Assembly (NCBI RefSeq): GCF_019207025.1
Contig: NZ_JAEEGC010000052.1
Location: 28,126 to 92,125 of the forward strand
Origin: Clostridium thailandense
GTDB lineage: Bacteria > Bacillota > Clostridia > Clostridiales > Clostridiaceae
Direction: 5' to 3'
Length of the DNA stretch: 64,000 nucleotides
A program made the position numbers and the translations under genes. Position 1 is the first letter of the stretch. Each line of letters opens with the position of its first letter. Positions 29,577 to 38,348 of this stretch are shown here, one piece after another. Below the pieces are notes generated by a model that searched no databases, was not told the origin of the DNA, and worked only from the letters and a program-made list of their open reading frames with translations.

Positions 29577-29881
29577 TAACCTTCACTCCTTTCCGGTACC
29601 ATACTAATGCATTTCTTAGGACATTCATTTGCACAAATTCCACAGCCTTTGCAATAGTTAAAATCGATTTCAATGCACTCGACTTTATCTTTTATTACAT
29701 CAATTACATTTGCTGGACAATACTTTTCACAAGTTCCACATTTAACACAGGCTTCAAAGTCAACTTTTGGTCTTTCTAATCTCCAGCTTCCTGTGTTTGC
29801 AGCGGCATATACATTAGCTACTGGTCCATATACACTACATTTTTTTGATTTGTTCGTAAGAGTCTCTTGCTGCTTTTGCAT
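29576..29881 (-). CDS. 2-oxoacid:ferredoxin oxidoreductase, delta (ferredoxin) subunit
   Basis: 101 residues from ATG behind GGGTGAT. Two complete [4Fe-4S] motifs are seen: CVKCGTCEKYCPANVIDV and CKGCGICANECPKKCI. The first 46 bp overlap the end of the gamma gene, unusually long for this operon type but with a clear ribosome site inside gamma. It transfers electrons from the TPP centre to external ferredoxin. Confidence 0.9.
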   Translation of the reverse strand: MQKQQETLTNKSKKCSVYGPVANVYAAANTGSWRLERPKVDFEACVKCGTCEKYCPANVIDVIKDKVECIEIDFNYCKGCGICANECPKKCISMVPERSEG

Positions 29882-30386
29882 TTTTATCACCCGCCTTTTT
29901 ACCAAATGTTATTCTAATAGCATCTTCAATTGATTCAATTTTAGCTAAACCTGTTGCTGCCAATGCGCCAAGCATTGAAGCGTTTGGAATTGCCATACCT
30001 ATGTTTTCTACTGCTACTCTAGTTCCATCTACATAATATACTTCTTTAAAGTTATATTTCTTGTAACGTTCTAAAACGTTTTCGTCTTCAGTATTTAATA
30101 CTAAAACACTATTTTCGTGTATTCCTTCTGAAATGTCTATGCCTTTATCTATAATTGAACTATCTGCCACTAATACGATATCAGGATCATAAACAAATGA
30201 ATTTAATAATACTGGCTCATCATCTACAATAATGCTGGTATTAACAGGCGCACCTCTTCTTTCATGTCCATATGCTGGTACTGTAATAGCATATTTTCCT
30301 TCGTTCAAGGATACTGCTTCTGACAGCATTTTTGCTGCTGTTACTATACCTTGTCCTCCTAGTCCGTAAAATTTTAATTTAATCAT
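29835..30386 (-). CDS. 2-oxoacid:ferredoxin oxidoreductase, gamma subunit
   Basis: 183 residues from ATG behind GGAAGGAAG; seven extra upstream codons in frame lack support. The FYGLGGQGIVTAAKMLSEAV opening and PAYGHERRGAPVNTSIIVDD are diagnostic of the gamma subunit. It is the first gene of the operon gamma-delta-alpha-beta. The promoter region carries the 20-bp direct-repeat operator, so this operon is a probable IclR target. Confidence 0.92.
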   Translation of the reverse strand: MIKLKFYGLGGQGIVTAAKMLSEAVSLNEGKYAITVPAYGHERRGAPVNTSIIVDDEPVLLNSFVYDPDIVLVADSSIIDKGIDISEGIHENSVLVLNTEDENVLERYKKYNFKEVYYVDGTRVAVENIGMAIPNASMLGALAATGLAKIESIEDAIRITFGKKAGDKNAKAARDSYEQIKKM

Positions 30387-30465
30387 TTTATTCTTCCTTC
30401 CTTTCATCTTTGTGATTAAAGTAAAAGATATACTTGGTTAAAGTATTCATTTTGATTGCATACTC

Positions 30466-30495
30466 GTTTCTTTATAGTATACAACGTTTCTTTAT
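30466..30495 (-). promoter_or_regulatory. 20-bp-spaced direct-repeat operator before the oxidoreductase operon
   Basis: GTTTCTTTAT at 30466 and again at 30486, on the plus strand; start-to-start distance is exactly 20 bp, with CAAC before the second copy. The same pair precedes the MFS gene (37927/37947) and the PanE-like gene (39305/39325). Confidence 0.7.
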
Positions 30496-30641
30496 ATATA
30501 ATTATAGACTTTTCTAATTCTTTTGTAAATAGATTTTTAAAATTTTTCTTTATAATACTTATTGTGTGATATAGAGAAACGTATCCTAATTTATTCTACT
30601 CCACGTTTTATAACTTTACCTTTTTTTATATATAAATTTGA

Positions 30642-30941
30642 TTACGCCTGTTGTTGACTTTCTTTAGCTATATTAGACATATTTGACTCCTTTTTAGTGA
30701 GCAAAATTGATATACATCCAATAATAGCTGGAACTATGAATGGTTCGAAAACTGTTGTCATAGAAAAATTCGCCTGAATTAATACACAAATAATTATTGA
30801 TGCTGTTGCACTCCCCAAACGAGAAATAGCTAATCCCCATACCACTGCCGTTCCACGAATAGATATAGTATAAAACTCTGGTGCTACTGCGAGAGTCAAA
30901 TTCTGAACCGAACTTACTGCGGCTCCAGCTAAGAACAACAT
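30642..30941 (-). pseudogene. MFS transporter, C-terminal fragment
   Basis: 99 codons covering the last three membrane helices: NLTLAVAPEFYTISIRGTAV, VWGLAISRLGSATASIIICV and a final hydrophobic helix. The APEFYPxxxRGTxxGWxxxxSRLG wording is that of aromatic-acid/H+ symporter-type MFS proteins. The N-terminal three quarters are missing and an in-frame stop precedes the first Met. Its place between the oxidoreductase and UbiX/UbiD genes suggests that the island once had a second transporter. Confidence 0.75.
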
Positions 30942-30985
30942 TTGATACCCAAAACTTTGTTTATAGTATTGAAAATAAAAATAGG

Positions 30986-31023
30986 ATTTAGTACTAAAAT
31001 TAATTTTATTTTCAGTACTAAAT
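30986..31023 (-). terminator. terminator after the truncated IPP-isomerase gene
   Basis: Stem GATTTAGTACT / AGTACTAAATC with an AT-rich interior, followed on the minus strand by CTATTTTTATTTT. Confidence 0.6.
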
Positions 31024-31035
31024 CCCTCATTATCA

Positions 31036-31311
31036 TCAAAATTTTTTGATACAAATCTCTTCCTCTAATCTTCTATAAATAGCATCTTGCAAGTTTTCAC
31101 TATATCGAGGGTGACTGCAACAAGTATTAGTCCACAATCCTCCAGAATGATATTTTGTTTTATGCCTTTTTTGTATCAATAATTCATTATTAGAATTAAA
31201 GACAAATATTGAAAAAGCTCTATGTAATACGCCCTTATAATGTGCTTCCATTTTTTTAATAGACCCTATTTCTTTATTATACTTGTCAACTGCTATAATA
31301 TATTCTTCCAT
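31036..31311 (-). pseudogene. idi: isopentenyl-diphosphate isomerase (type 1), truncated
   Basis: 91 codons, ATG behind GGGAGAAG. The Nudix-fold IPP isomerase N-terminal half is clear: LHRAFSIFVFNSNNELLIQK and the catalytic Cys motif WTNTCCSHP. It ends at RRLEEEICIKKF just as the Nudix helix begins, half of the normal roughly 175 residues, so the catalytic Glu pair is lost. Probably dead. It has no obvious link with the catabolic genes around it. Confidence 0.8.
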
Positions 31312-31416
31312 ATTAACTTCTCCCTAGGATTAGATTTTAATTTTATTTATATCTTCTTTAATTGTCCAATTAATTCATATAAGGCAATTAAACATAGGTC
31401 TACACCCATACATATT

Positions 31417-32253
31417 CTAAACTTTTGCTGCTATTTCCTCAAGTACAGAAGCTGTTGAATTAATCTTCTCTAAAGCCGCTGCTATTTCCTGAAGAGTGGC
31501 TGCTTGTTCTTGGGTCATTTCACTGGATTTACCAATATCAACAGAAAAACCATCAAATACCTCCTTTATTAGTTCAAGAATTCCTTTAGTTTTTCCAATA
31601 GACTCAGTGCTTAAGTTGGATAACTTTCTTATTTCTTCAGCTACTATTTTAAACCCTCTTCCAGCATCTCCAGCCCTTGCTGCTTCAATTGCTGCATTTA
31701 AACCAAGAATATTTGTTTTACTGCTTATGTTATTTAATACTTGAAGAATTTCTTTCGTCCTTTTTATTTCTTCAGTATATTCTTGTGTATCAATAAGCAT
31801 TTTCCCATTAATTTCTGCTATATTTTGAGCAATATTGGCGATATCCGTAACTGCTGCTGTTATCTGTTGAAGGGCTGTAGATAAATTTAGAGATAAATTA
31901 TGCATTTGCTCTTGTTTTTCCAAACTATTCCCTACTGTTATTACCCCTGATACCTTTCCTTGATTATCTTTAATAGGAACTGCCACAGCTTTAAAGGCAA
32001 ATCCATTTCTTTCCTTTGGAACTACATCTGATTGAATTTTTCCTGTTTGTATAGCTTTATAAATAATGCCCTCAGTTTTAATTGGATCTCCAGGCTTTAC
32101 TTGGACTTTCATATTTTCACTTTGAACATAATTTAAAAATTTTTCCCTGTTGGTCACCGCAAAATTCGAATTTGGTTCAAAAAAGTGTTTTAAATATGGT
32201 ATCAATTTGTTAAATGCTTCTAATATCGAATCAGGTTCCATATTTTCTTGCAT
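31417..32253 (-). CDS. short cytoplasmic chemoreceptor-like protein A
   Basis: 278 residues with no membrane helix. Residues 1-130 form a small sensor domain ([40 protein letters not shown]) related to PAS/cache-like folds. Residues 140-278 form a shortened signalling hairpin with [20 protein letters not shown] and [15 protein letters not shown]. The coiled coil is too short for the full methylation bundle, so it may signal to CheA without adaptation or act in another pathway. Its position inside the catabolic island suggests sensing of the island's substrate. Paralogue at 57.5 kb. Confidence 0.85.
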   Translation of the reverse strand: MQENMEPDSILEAFNKLIPYLKHFFEPNSNFAVTNREKFLNYVQSENMKVQVKPGDPIKTEGIIYKAIQTGKIQSDVVPKERNGFAFKAVAVPIKDNQGKVSGVITVGNSLEKQEQMHNLSLNLSTALQQITAAVTDIANIAQNIAEINGKMLIDTQEYTEEIKRTKEILQVLNNISSKTNILGLNAAIEAARAGDAGRGFKIVAEEIRKLSNLSTESIGKTKGILELIKEVFDGFSVDIGKSSEMTQEQAATLQEIAAALEKINSTASVLEEIAAKV

Positions 32254-32409
32254 TTCTATAACACTCCCTTCTATATAGTCAGAATACAGGGCTTCACAAA
32301 GCTGTTAACTTTGAACTTTATTTTAGAAATTATTAAAATAAAAACCACCTTAACATCTGCGACAGTTAACTGCAACAACTATTAAAGTAGTCAGATTTTG
32401 ATCCTATGG

Positions 32410-32967
32410 TTAACCATCCCATCTCTTTGCTTTATTATATATAATTCCAAATTGATCAAGTATTTTCATTACATGATGATTTATTATATCCTCTACACTT
32501 TGAGGACTATTATAAAAAGCTGCCATTGGTGGAACCATTCTTACTCCGATTCTTGATAATTTAAGCATGTTTTCTAGATGTATCGGACTTAATGGAGTTT
32601 CCCTTGGACTCAATATTAATTTTCTTCCTTCTTTTATCATTACACCAGCAGTTCTTGAAATCAAATTATCATCATAACCATTGGCAATTGAACTAAGTGT
32701 TTTCATACTACAAGGCAGAATTACCATTCCATCTGTGATAAATGACCCACTAGAAGTTTTTGCACCTAAATTCTTATGATCATATATGTAAGTTGCTAAA
32801 CTCTCTAAATAATCTAAGGAGTAATCTGTTTCTATTTCTAGATTCTTTTTTGCCCATTCACTCATAATTAAATGAGTGTTTATATTTTTATTCTCTTTTA
32901 AAACCTCCAGCAGTCTTACTGCATAGATGGTTCCAGTTGCACCTGTCACTCCAACTACAATTTCCAT
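32410..32967 (-). CDS. ubiX: UbiX-type flavin prenyltransferase (BsdB/LpdB-like)
   Basis: 185 residues from ATG behind GGAGATGAAATA; seven earlier codons lack a site. The GVTGATGTIYAVRLLEVLK FMN-binding start, SEWAKKNLE, PCSMKTLSSIANGYDDNLISR and the KLILSPRETPLSPIHLENML prenyl-phosphate site are all present. It makes prenylated FMN for UbiD-type decarboxylases. The UbiD partner is 0.7 kb upstream in the same direction, with two small genes between, as in bsdBCD/vdcBCD/shd operons. Confidence 0.92.
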   Translation of the reverse strand: MEIVVGVTGATGTIYAVRLLEVLKENKNINTHLIMSEWAKKNLEIETDYSLDYLESLATYIYDHKNLGAKTSSGSFITDGMVILPCSMKTLSSIANGYDDNLISRTAGVMIKEGRKLILSPRETPLSPIHLENMLKLSRIGVRMVPPMAAFYNSPQSVEDIINHHVMKILDQFGIIYNKAKRWDG

Positions 32968-32999
32968 TATTTCATCTCCTAAAACCAATTATTGAAAAA

Positions 33000-33045
33000 G
33001 ACCTATTGCATAAATCTTTTTTATTTTTCAAATATGCAATAGATC
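33000..33045 (-). terminator. hairpin between LpdD-like gene and ubiX
   Basis: GACCTATTGCATA / TATGCAATAGATC stem with T-rich flanks on both strands. It may partly separate ubiX from the upstream genes. Confidence 0.55.
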
Positions 33046-33059
33046 TTTTTCTATGTTAC

Positions 33060-33404
33060 TTATTTTTTCTTTTTTAGCTGCAAACACAGTTCTTCTGCCA
33101 TTTGACAAGATAAACTAGCAACATCTGATATTTCTTCTTTTGTAATATTATCTAAATGTATACCACAACATATTGCAAAATTCCCTGAATATCTTTTCTT
33201 TAATATTTCTCCTAGCATTTCTGTAATTACATATTCCTTATGTGTTCCAATTGGAAATGTTTCAGTTGAATAATCTTGTGTACCTATTGTTACAGAACCA
33301 AGGTGTGCTTTCCCTCCAGTTAATATTACACATATATCTTTTCCCATCTCAAATGCTACAAGTTGTATTTCTATTCTATTTAACTTTTTATTTATTTGTA
33401 TCAT
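33060..33404 (-). CDS. LpdD-like prenylated-flavin-associated protein
   Basis: 114 residues. Contains GKDICVILTGGKAHLGSVTI and GNFAICCGIHLDNITKEEI, wording of the LpdD family found beside UbiD-type hydroxyarylic decarboxylases such as gallate decarboxylase. The family has been proposed to help handle the prenylated flavin. The ribosome site is weak and the gene follows the VdcD-like gene by 11 bp, so translation is probably coupled. Confidence 0.72.
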   Translation of the reverse strand: MIQINKKLNRIEIQLVAFEMGKDICVILTGGKAHLGSVTIGTQDYSTETFPIGTHKEYVITEMLGEILKKRYSGNFAICCGIHLDNITKEEISDVASLSCQMAEELCLQLKKKK

Positions 33405-33415
33405 TAATTATAGCT

Positions 33416-33649
33416 CTAGTCTTTTTTCTTAATTAATTCAGGAATTGGTGGTATTTTATCAAGAGAAGAAATTTTACTACTATCTATTTTAAATCTTTTA
33501 TCGTATTTCTCTGGATCTTTTATATCATCGCTTTCAGTTGATCTCCATGAAAAGCAGCAGGTTTCACATATATACACTTCCCACGCATCATCAACAGGAG
33601 CTTTTGTCAATAAATCTACATTTTTAGAATCGCATCTTGGGCAAATCAT
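33416..33649 (-). CDS. VdcD/BsdD-like small decarboxylase subunit
   Basis: 77 residues with a zinc-ribbon-like Cys set (MICPRCDSKN...YICETCCFSWRSTE) and a KYDKRFKID segment, typical of the D subunit of non-oxidative hydroxyarylic acid decarboxylases. The start overlaps the UbiD stop (TAATG), so the two are made together. Confidence 0.85.
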   Translation of the reverse strand: MICPRCDSKNVDLLTKAPVDDAWEVYICETCCFSWRSTESDDIKDPEKYDKRFKIDSSKISSLDKIPPIPELIKKKD

Positions 33650-35070
33650 TACTTATCTCCCTCTTTTCTCATTGTATTTCTTAGATAATTCATCCAATAA
33701 TCCACTTTGTCTGGAACATCTAGTAGCTCTGTATCTCTAGCTTTGTCTGGTGCAACTGGAGTTGTAGCATCTATAATAAGTTTTGTGTGCATTCCAGCTG
33801 GTTCTGAAGAAGGGTCTAATGGCATGCCTGGTGCATTTGGAATAAGAACTACATCCTTATCCGGTCTTACCCTTGTAGTTAAAGCCCACATAACTTGTTC
33901 TAAATTAAATGGATCTACAAATTCATCAACTACAATAACTATTTTAGAATAAGGCATTCCATGAGGAGTGGATAGTAGTCTCATTGCTACTGACTTACCA
34001 TATCCTCCAAATCTTGATTTAGTTGAGATAATAACACCTATTCCATGAGTATACATAGCATTTACAGCAACTACTTCTGGAAAATCTCTTTTTAGTTGTC
34101 TAAATAAAGGAAGACTTGTGTTTAAAGCCATTAAATAGTCTATTTCTGTCCAAGGCATACCTAGATATAAATTTTCAAAAATAGGATTTATTCTGTGAGT
34201 AATTGTATGTATTTTTACTTCTGGTTGAAGTCTAGCTCCTGAATAACTTCCTGGGAATTCTCCAAAAGGACCTTCTATTCTTCTTTCTCTTGGCATTATA
34301 TAACCTTCAAGAATAACCTCACTTCTAGCTGGAATATCTAAGTTTCCCTGTTCGCTTTTTGTAAGTTCTATAGGCTCACCTTTCAAGGCTCCTGCAAAAT
34401 CGTATTCTGATTGAACATATTCAATTGGTGTACTTGACATAAAATTAAGTACTGGATCATTACCAAGACATATTGCTATTGGCAATGGTTCATTTCTTTC
34501 TTCTGCTTTTCTCAAATGAACTGCTATGTCATGAAAAGGTAGTGGTTGAATTCCAACTAAATCTTTTCCCTTTACCTGTATTCTATAAGTACCAGCATTT
34601 TGTTTTTCAAAATTATCTGGATCTTCTGGATCTTTACTTACTATTAAAGCTTTAGATATGTAAAAACCTCCATCATACTTATTAACTCTAAAAAGAGGAA
34701 GTACATCAAATAAATTAATATCAGTGGTAATCTTAACTTCTTTAACTGGTGCATTCTCTACCCATACAGGTTTAATTGGATAATCTGACCACTTTTTATC
34801 TAATTCAAAAAATTGGTCCTTAACTGGAGTATCTTTTGGTAACCCTAGCATCAATGCATGGTTTTGCCACGAGCCATGTACGTTTAATGCCACACTATTC
34901 TTATAACCTTTTACCTTTTCTACAATAACCGCTGGACCGTTTTCCATATCTGGAGCAGATCTTCCTATTGCACTTAAATCTGGTTCAGGCATAACTTCAT
35001 CTTTAACTCTTATTAATTGATTTTCTTTTTCTAACACTTCTAGAAACTCTCTTAAATCTCTGTAAGACAC
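33649..35070 (-). CDS. UbiD-family decarboxylase (BsdC/VdcC/ShdC-like)
   Basis: 473 residues with a GTG start behind AAGGAGAG. The prFMN/catalytic region RRIEGPFGEFPGSYSG contains the paired Glu residues of UbiD enzymes. NAGTYRIQVKGKDLVGIQPL is the Mn/prFMN loop, and VVVDEFVDPFNLEQVMWALT and DPSSEPAGMHTKLIIDAT are typical of the C-terminal half. It catalyses reversible non-oxidative decarboxylation, usually of a hydroxybenzoate-type acid. With the B and D subunit genes this is a complete set. The actual substrate is not given by the sequence, and the acyl-CoA genes around it make a different acid possible. Confidence 0.9.
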   Translation of the reverse strand: MSYRDLREFLEVLEKENQLIRVKDEVMPEPDLSAIGRSAPDMENGPAVIVEKVKGYKNSVALNVHGSWQNHALMLGLPKDTPVKDQFFELDKKWSDYPIKPVWVENAPVKEVKITTDINLFDVLPLFRVNKYDGGFYISKALIVSKDPEDPDNFEKQNAGTYRIQVKGKDLVGIQPLPFHDIAVHLRKAEERNEPLPIAICLGNDPVLNFMSSTPIEYVQSEYDFAGALKGEPIELTKSEQGNLDIPARSEVILEGYIMPRERRIEGPFGEFPGSYSGARLQPEVKIHTITHRINPIFENLYLGMPWTEIDYLMALNTSLPLFRQLKRDFPEVVAVNAMYTHGIGVIISTKSRFGGYGKSVAMRLLSTPHGMPYSKIVIVVDEFVDPFNLEQVMWALTTRVRPDKDVVLIPNAPGMPLDPSSEPAGMHTKLIIDATTPVAPDKARDTELLDVPDKVDYWMNYLRNTMRKEGDK

Positions 35071-35096
35071 TTATATCTCTCCTTCTTCTACATATC

Positions 35097-35125
35097 GTTC
35101 ATCATTGTTGAACATTGTTCATCAT
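35097..35125 (-). promoter_or_regulatory. 20-bp-spaced direct repeat before the UbiD operon
   Basis: GTTCATCAT at 35097 and 35117, exactly 20 bp apart, with GTTGAAC between (35107-35113). Same geometry as the GTTTCTTTAT pairs but a different sequence. A second regulator's site is a reasonable guess. Confidence 0.55.
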
Positions 35126-35218
35126 CGTGGTTAATATTTTATATTCTATTATTTAAAAAACAGTTTGTCAATATCTGAATCATGTTTTGAATTATTATTT
35201 TCTATATCATGAAAATCC

Positions 35219-36295
35219 TTAAATACAATCCTCTGTTAGTTCTCTTATAGTTTCCTCTCCACGAAGAGACTCAAAGGCACCTCTGGCAAGGGATTCCATT
35301 TCATTTTCTCCTGGGAACACTACAATTGGAGCGATAAAATTACATCTCTCCTTTATTTTCTGCACAACATACTTAGAATTTGCAATACCTCCGGTAAGCA
35401 GAATGGCTTTAACATCACCACAAAGTACTGTAGTCATGGCACCTATCTCCTTACATACTTGATAGATCATTGCATCAAGACACAAAGCAGCTTTTTCATC
35501 TGTTTCCGCCATCTTTTCTACGGTTCTAACATCGCTGGTACCAAGGTAGGCTACAAGTCCGCCCTCTCCATTGAGCATTTTTTTCACTTCATCATAAGTG
35601 TATTTACCTGAGTAGCAGAGCTTTGCTAATGCTCCCACTGGAAGTGCTCCTGTACGATTTGTAGAAAAAGTTCCATCTCCATCTAAGGCATTATCACCAT
35701 CAACCATCAGGCCATTTTTATGAGCAGCTACTGAAATTCCACCTCCAAGATGGACTACAATTAAGTTAAGTTCATTATATTTAAGTCCATTTTCACGAGC
35801 ATATCTTTTTGCTGTAGCTTTATGACTTAAAGCATGGAAGCTACTCTTACGAGGCATAAGTGGATGTCCAGATAATCTTGCTATAGGATCAAATTCATCA
35901 GTAATAGGAGGATCCACTACTAAAGGAATAGCTTTACTTTCCTTACACATTTCATAGGCTATTTTACTTCCCAAATCACAAGCATGGCGACCATACATTC
36001 CACTTGCCTGTTGAAGAAGCATTTCACTGTTAACTTTATATACTCCACCTTCTAAAGACTTTGTATGTCCACCACGGCTAACAATAGCATCTAATGAAGT
36101 TTTATCAATTCCATTCTCCTTAAGAAACTTTTCTACAATTTCTTTACGATATTTGTGCTGATCCATTATATCAGAAAATTTTACAATATCCTCTGTAGGA
36201 TGGTCTTCTGTTACACGATTTATACAAACATCATCCTCATAATATGCCATTTTTGTTGATGTTGAACCTAAATTTATTGCTAATATTTTATACAA
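35219..36295 (-). CDS. buk: butyrate kinase
   Basis: 358 residues, TTG start behind AGAGGTGATATAA. ASKHA-fold motifs are seen: ILAINLGSTSTKMAYYED, LIVVHLGGGISVAAHKNG, DGDGTFSTNRTGALPVGALA and ILLTGGIANSKYVVQKI. Buk family rather than acetate kinase by length and the NRTGALPVG wording. Reaction: acyl phosphate + ADP to carboxylate + ATP. It is separated from ptb by 8 kb, unlike the usual ptb-buk operon, but lies in the same island and strand. Confidence 0.92.
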   Translation of the reverse strand: MYKILAINLGSTSTKMAYYEDDVCINRVTEDHPTEDIVKFSDIMDQHKYRKEIVEKFLKENGIDKTSLDAIVSRGGHTKSLEGGVYKVNSEMLLQQASGMYGRHACDLGSKIAYEMCKESKAIPLVVDPPITDEFDPIARLSGHPLMPRKSSFHALSHKATAKRYARENGLKYNELNLIVVHLGGGISVAAHKNGLMVDGDNALDGDGTFSTNRTGALPVGALAKLCYSGKYTYDEVKKMLNGEGGLVAYLGTSDVRTVEKMAETDEKAALCLDAMIYQVCKEIGAMTTVLCGDVKAILLTGGIANSKYVVQKIKERCNFIAPIVVFPGENEMESLARGAFESLRGEETIRELTEDCI

Positions 36296-36370
36296 TTATA
36301 TCACCTCTTAGTTTATATTTTTTGTAACATATAATATAGCGCTGCTTATATAAGCTATTATATTTTGAAG

Positions 36371-36396
36371 CAATAACTGCAGTCATACAGTTATTG
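36371..36396. terminator. hairpin in the buk-MFS gap
   Basis: CAATAACTG / CAGTTATTG stem with an 8-base loop and no long T tract. The rest of 36296-36604 shows AT-rich promoter-like sequence and no gene. Confidence 0.35.
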
Positions 36397-36604
36397 CTTG
36401 TTAATACAATTTTATGTAGTCTAAAAATACTAATTACTGTACTCTTATGCTTTAAAGGTTTTCATCTAGCACTTCATCAATTATCACTCATTATCAATAC
36501 GAAACGTTTTCAACATAATAACACTTACCCTAAAAAACCTTATCTTCATGGCTACATGTCCTAGTATTTCTATGAATTAATATGATATAACTCATCAATA
36601 ATAT

Positions 36605-37912
36605 TTATTCAGCAGCTTCACTCTTGGACAAGCTTGATTTTGTATTAGTTCCTGCAGTTTTTTCTGGCAGTGTCATTGTTACCAAAAATCCTATTACCAT
36701 AAATCCTGCTAAAGTATAAATACCTACTCCTGAGTTAAATAAGGTAGTTAAGAATCCTACTAAATATGGTCCTAAAAATCCACCTAAATTTCCTAATCCA
36801 TTTATGACCCCACGAGAACTTGCTGCCATATCACTTTCAAATAATAATGGTGGCATTGTCCAAAATGTACTTGATGGAGCTTGAAAGAATACACCACAAC
36901 CTATAAGAAATGCAAATGATACCCAAACATTATTCTTAAATACTACTGATAGCATTAAACATATTCCAAATGCTATCAAAGGTATAGCTGTGTAAAGCCT
37001 TCTATTCATGGTTCTATCTGAAAGTTGTGCAAAAACATATAATCCCAAAATTGTACCTACATATGGAATAGCTGACAGTAACCCTACACCAGTCATTCCT
37101 GAATGAGTTAGTGTTTTTAAGAGCGTTGGTAACCAAAGTGCAAATCCATAAGTTCCAATACAAAAACACATATAAATTATAATTAGCTTCCACATATTTA
37201 CGTTTGTTAAAAGCTTGCCAAGGGATACTTTTCCTACTTCTTTTCCTTTTAACGATTCTTGTTCTTCATGTAGTTTAGACTCAATGTAATCCTTTTCTTC
37301 TTTGCTAATCCATTTGGCATCGCTAGGACGATCACTAATAAGTGGGAACCAAATAAATAATAATATTATTGCTATTGCTCCTTCTATTATAAATACATTT
37401 CTCCAACCATATGTTGATACAATGAAACCTGACAATGGTCCAGTAATTATTGAAGCAATTGGAACATTCATAATAAAAAATGCATTTGCTCTACCACGCT
37501 CTTCATTTGGAAACCAGTGACTTAGAATTGTTAGTATTGCTGGCCAAACGCCTCCTTCTGCAACACCTAGCAGGAAACGGATAATAAGTAGTTGCGTCAT
37601 ATTTTGTACCAAACCTGAAAGAACTGCAAGTGCTCCCCATGCAACAATTGTTGCCGCTATAAATTTTTTAGCACTCCCTCGTTCTGCCATTCGAGCCCCT
37701 GGAACTTGAAGCGTCAAATATCCAATAAAGAAAATTCCTGCCGCAAGACCAGATGCAGTAGCAGTCATGCCTAGAGCTTTATCCATTCCTCCTGCTATAG
37801 CAAACCCTATGTTCGTACGATCCATAAATGCAACTATGTACACTAGCATTGCCGGTGGAATTATATGCAGCCACCTACCTTTTGGAATCCCATTACTTAA
37901 ATTTTCGTTCAT
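36605..37912 (-). CDS. MFS organic-anion transporter (ACS family)
   Basis: 435 residues from ATG behind GGGGGGATAATT; 11 upstream codons in frame lack a site. Twelve hydrophobic helices. The anion:cation symporter signature near helix 1 (AFMDRTNIGFA) and after helix 4 (GVAEGGVWPAILTILSHWFP) is clear. Family members move carboxylates such as glucarate, phthalate, tartrate or hydroxyphenylacetate. It probably imports the island's substrate. The promoter has the 20-bp direct-repeat operator and lies next to a palindromic repeat. Confidence 0.88.
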   Translation of the reverse strand: MNENLSNGIPKGRWLHIIPPAMLVYIVAFMDRTNIGFAIAGGMDKALGMTATASGLAAGIFFIGYLTLQVPGARMAERGSAKKFIAATIVAWGALAVLSGLVQNMTQLLIIRFLLGVAEGGVWPAILTILSHWFPNEERGRANAFFIMNVPIASIITGPLSGFIVSTYGWRNVFIIEGAIAIILLFIWFPLISDRPSDAKWISKEEKDYIESKLHEEQESLKGKEVGKVSLGKLLTNVNMWKLIIIYMCFCIGTYGFALWLPTLLKTLTHSGMTGVGLLSAIPYVGTILGLYVFAQLSDRTMNRRLYTAIPLIAFGICLMLSVVFKNNVWVSFAFLIGCGVFFQAPSSTFWTMPPLLFESDMAASSRGVINGLGNLGGFLGPYLVGFLTTLFNSGVGIYTLAGFMVIGFLVTMTLPEKTAGTNTKSSLSKSEAAE

Positions 37913-37926
37913 AATTATCCCCCCTT

Positions 37927-37955
37927 GTTTCTTTATATTAAACAACGTTTCTTAT
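37927..37955 (-). promoter_or_regulatory. 20-bp-spaced direct-repeat operator before the MFS gene
   Basis: GTTTCTTTAT at 37927 and GTTTCTTAT at 37947 (20 bp apart). Additional copies of the half-site occur at 38006 and 38043, and an inverted one at 38033-38042, so this promoter may bind more regulator. Confidence 0.65.
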
Positions 37956-38058
37956 ATTAATTATAAACTTATCAGATTATTTTGTAAATAGATTTTCGAA
38001 AAAATATTTCTTTATGTTAATTATTGTTTATTATAAAGAAACATTTCTTTAACATAAA

Positions 38059-38293
38059 ATAGACTTATACGCAGTTATATGTTTCCAAAGCTGAAGTCAC
38101 ATATAAAAACTTTTTACTCAATCTTATCAAAATATTTTAGAAAATCTTAGAATAACTTATACGTCTGGGGTACGAGTTTATAAATAATTCTTAGATTTTG
38201 TTGAGATTTAGATTGACTAATAGCTTTTATTGCGCCAAGTCTTGAAAACATATATCACAATATAAGTCTACTTTTGGACGTGCTTATCTCTAT
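38059..38293. repeat. palindromic repeat family, near full-length copy
   Basis: The left arm holds AGACTTATACGCAG, GTCACATATAAAAACTTTTT and TTTTAGAAAATCTTAGAA. The centre has GGGGTACGAGTTTATAAA. The right arm ends CACAATATAAGTCTACTTTTGG and TATCTCTAT. Same order as the copy at 3.9 kb with many substitutions. It lies in the gap between the PanE-like gene and the MFS promoter. Confidence 0.78.
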
Positions 38294-38348
38294 AGAAAAC
38301 TAAACTTCCACAAGTTTAAGCAAATATGAATCATAGTAAAATATAAAA

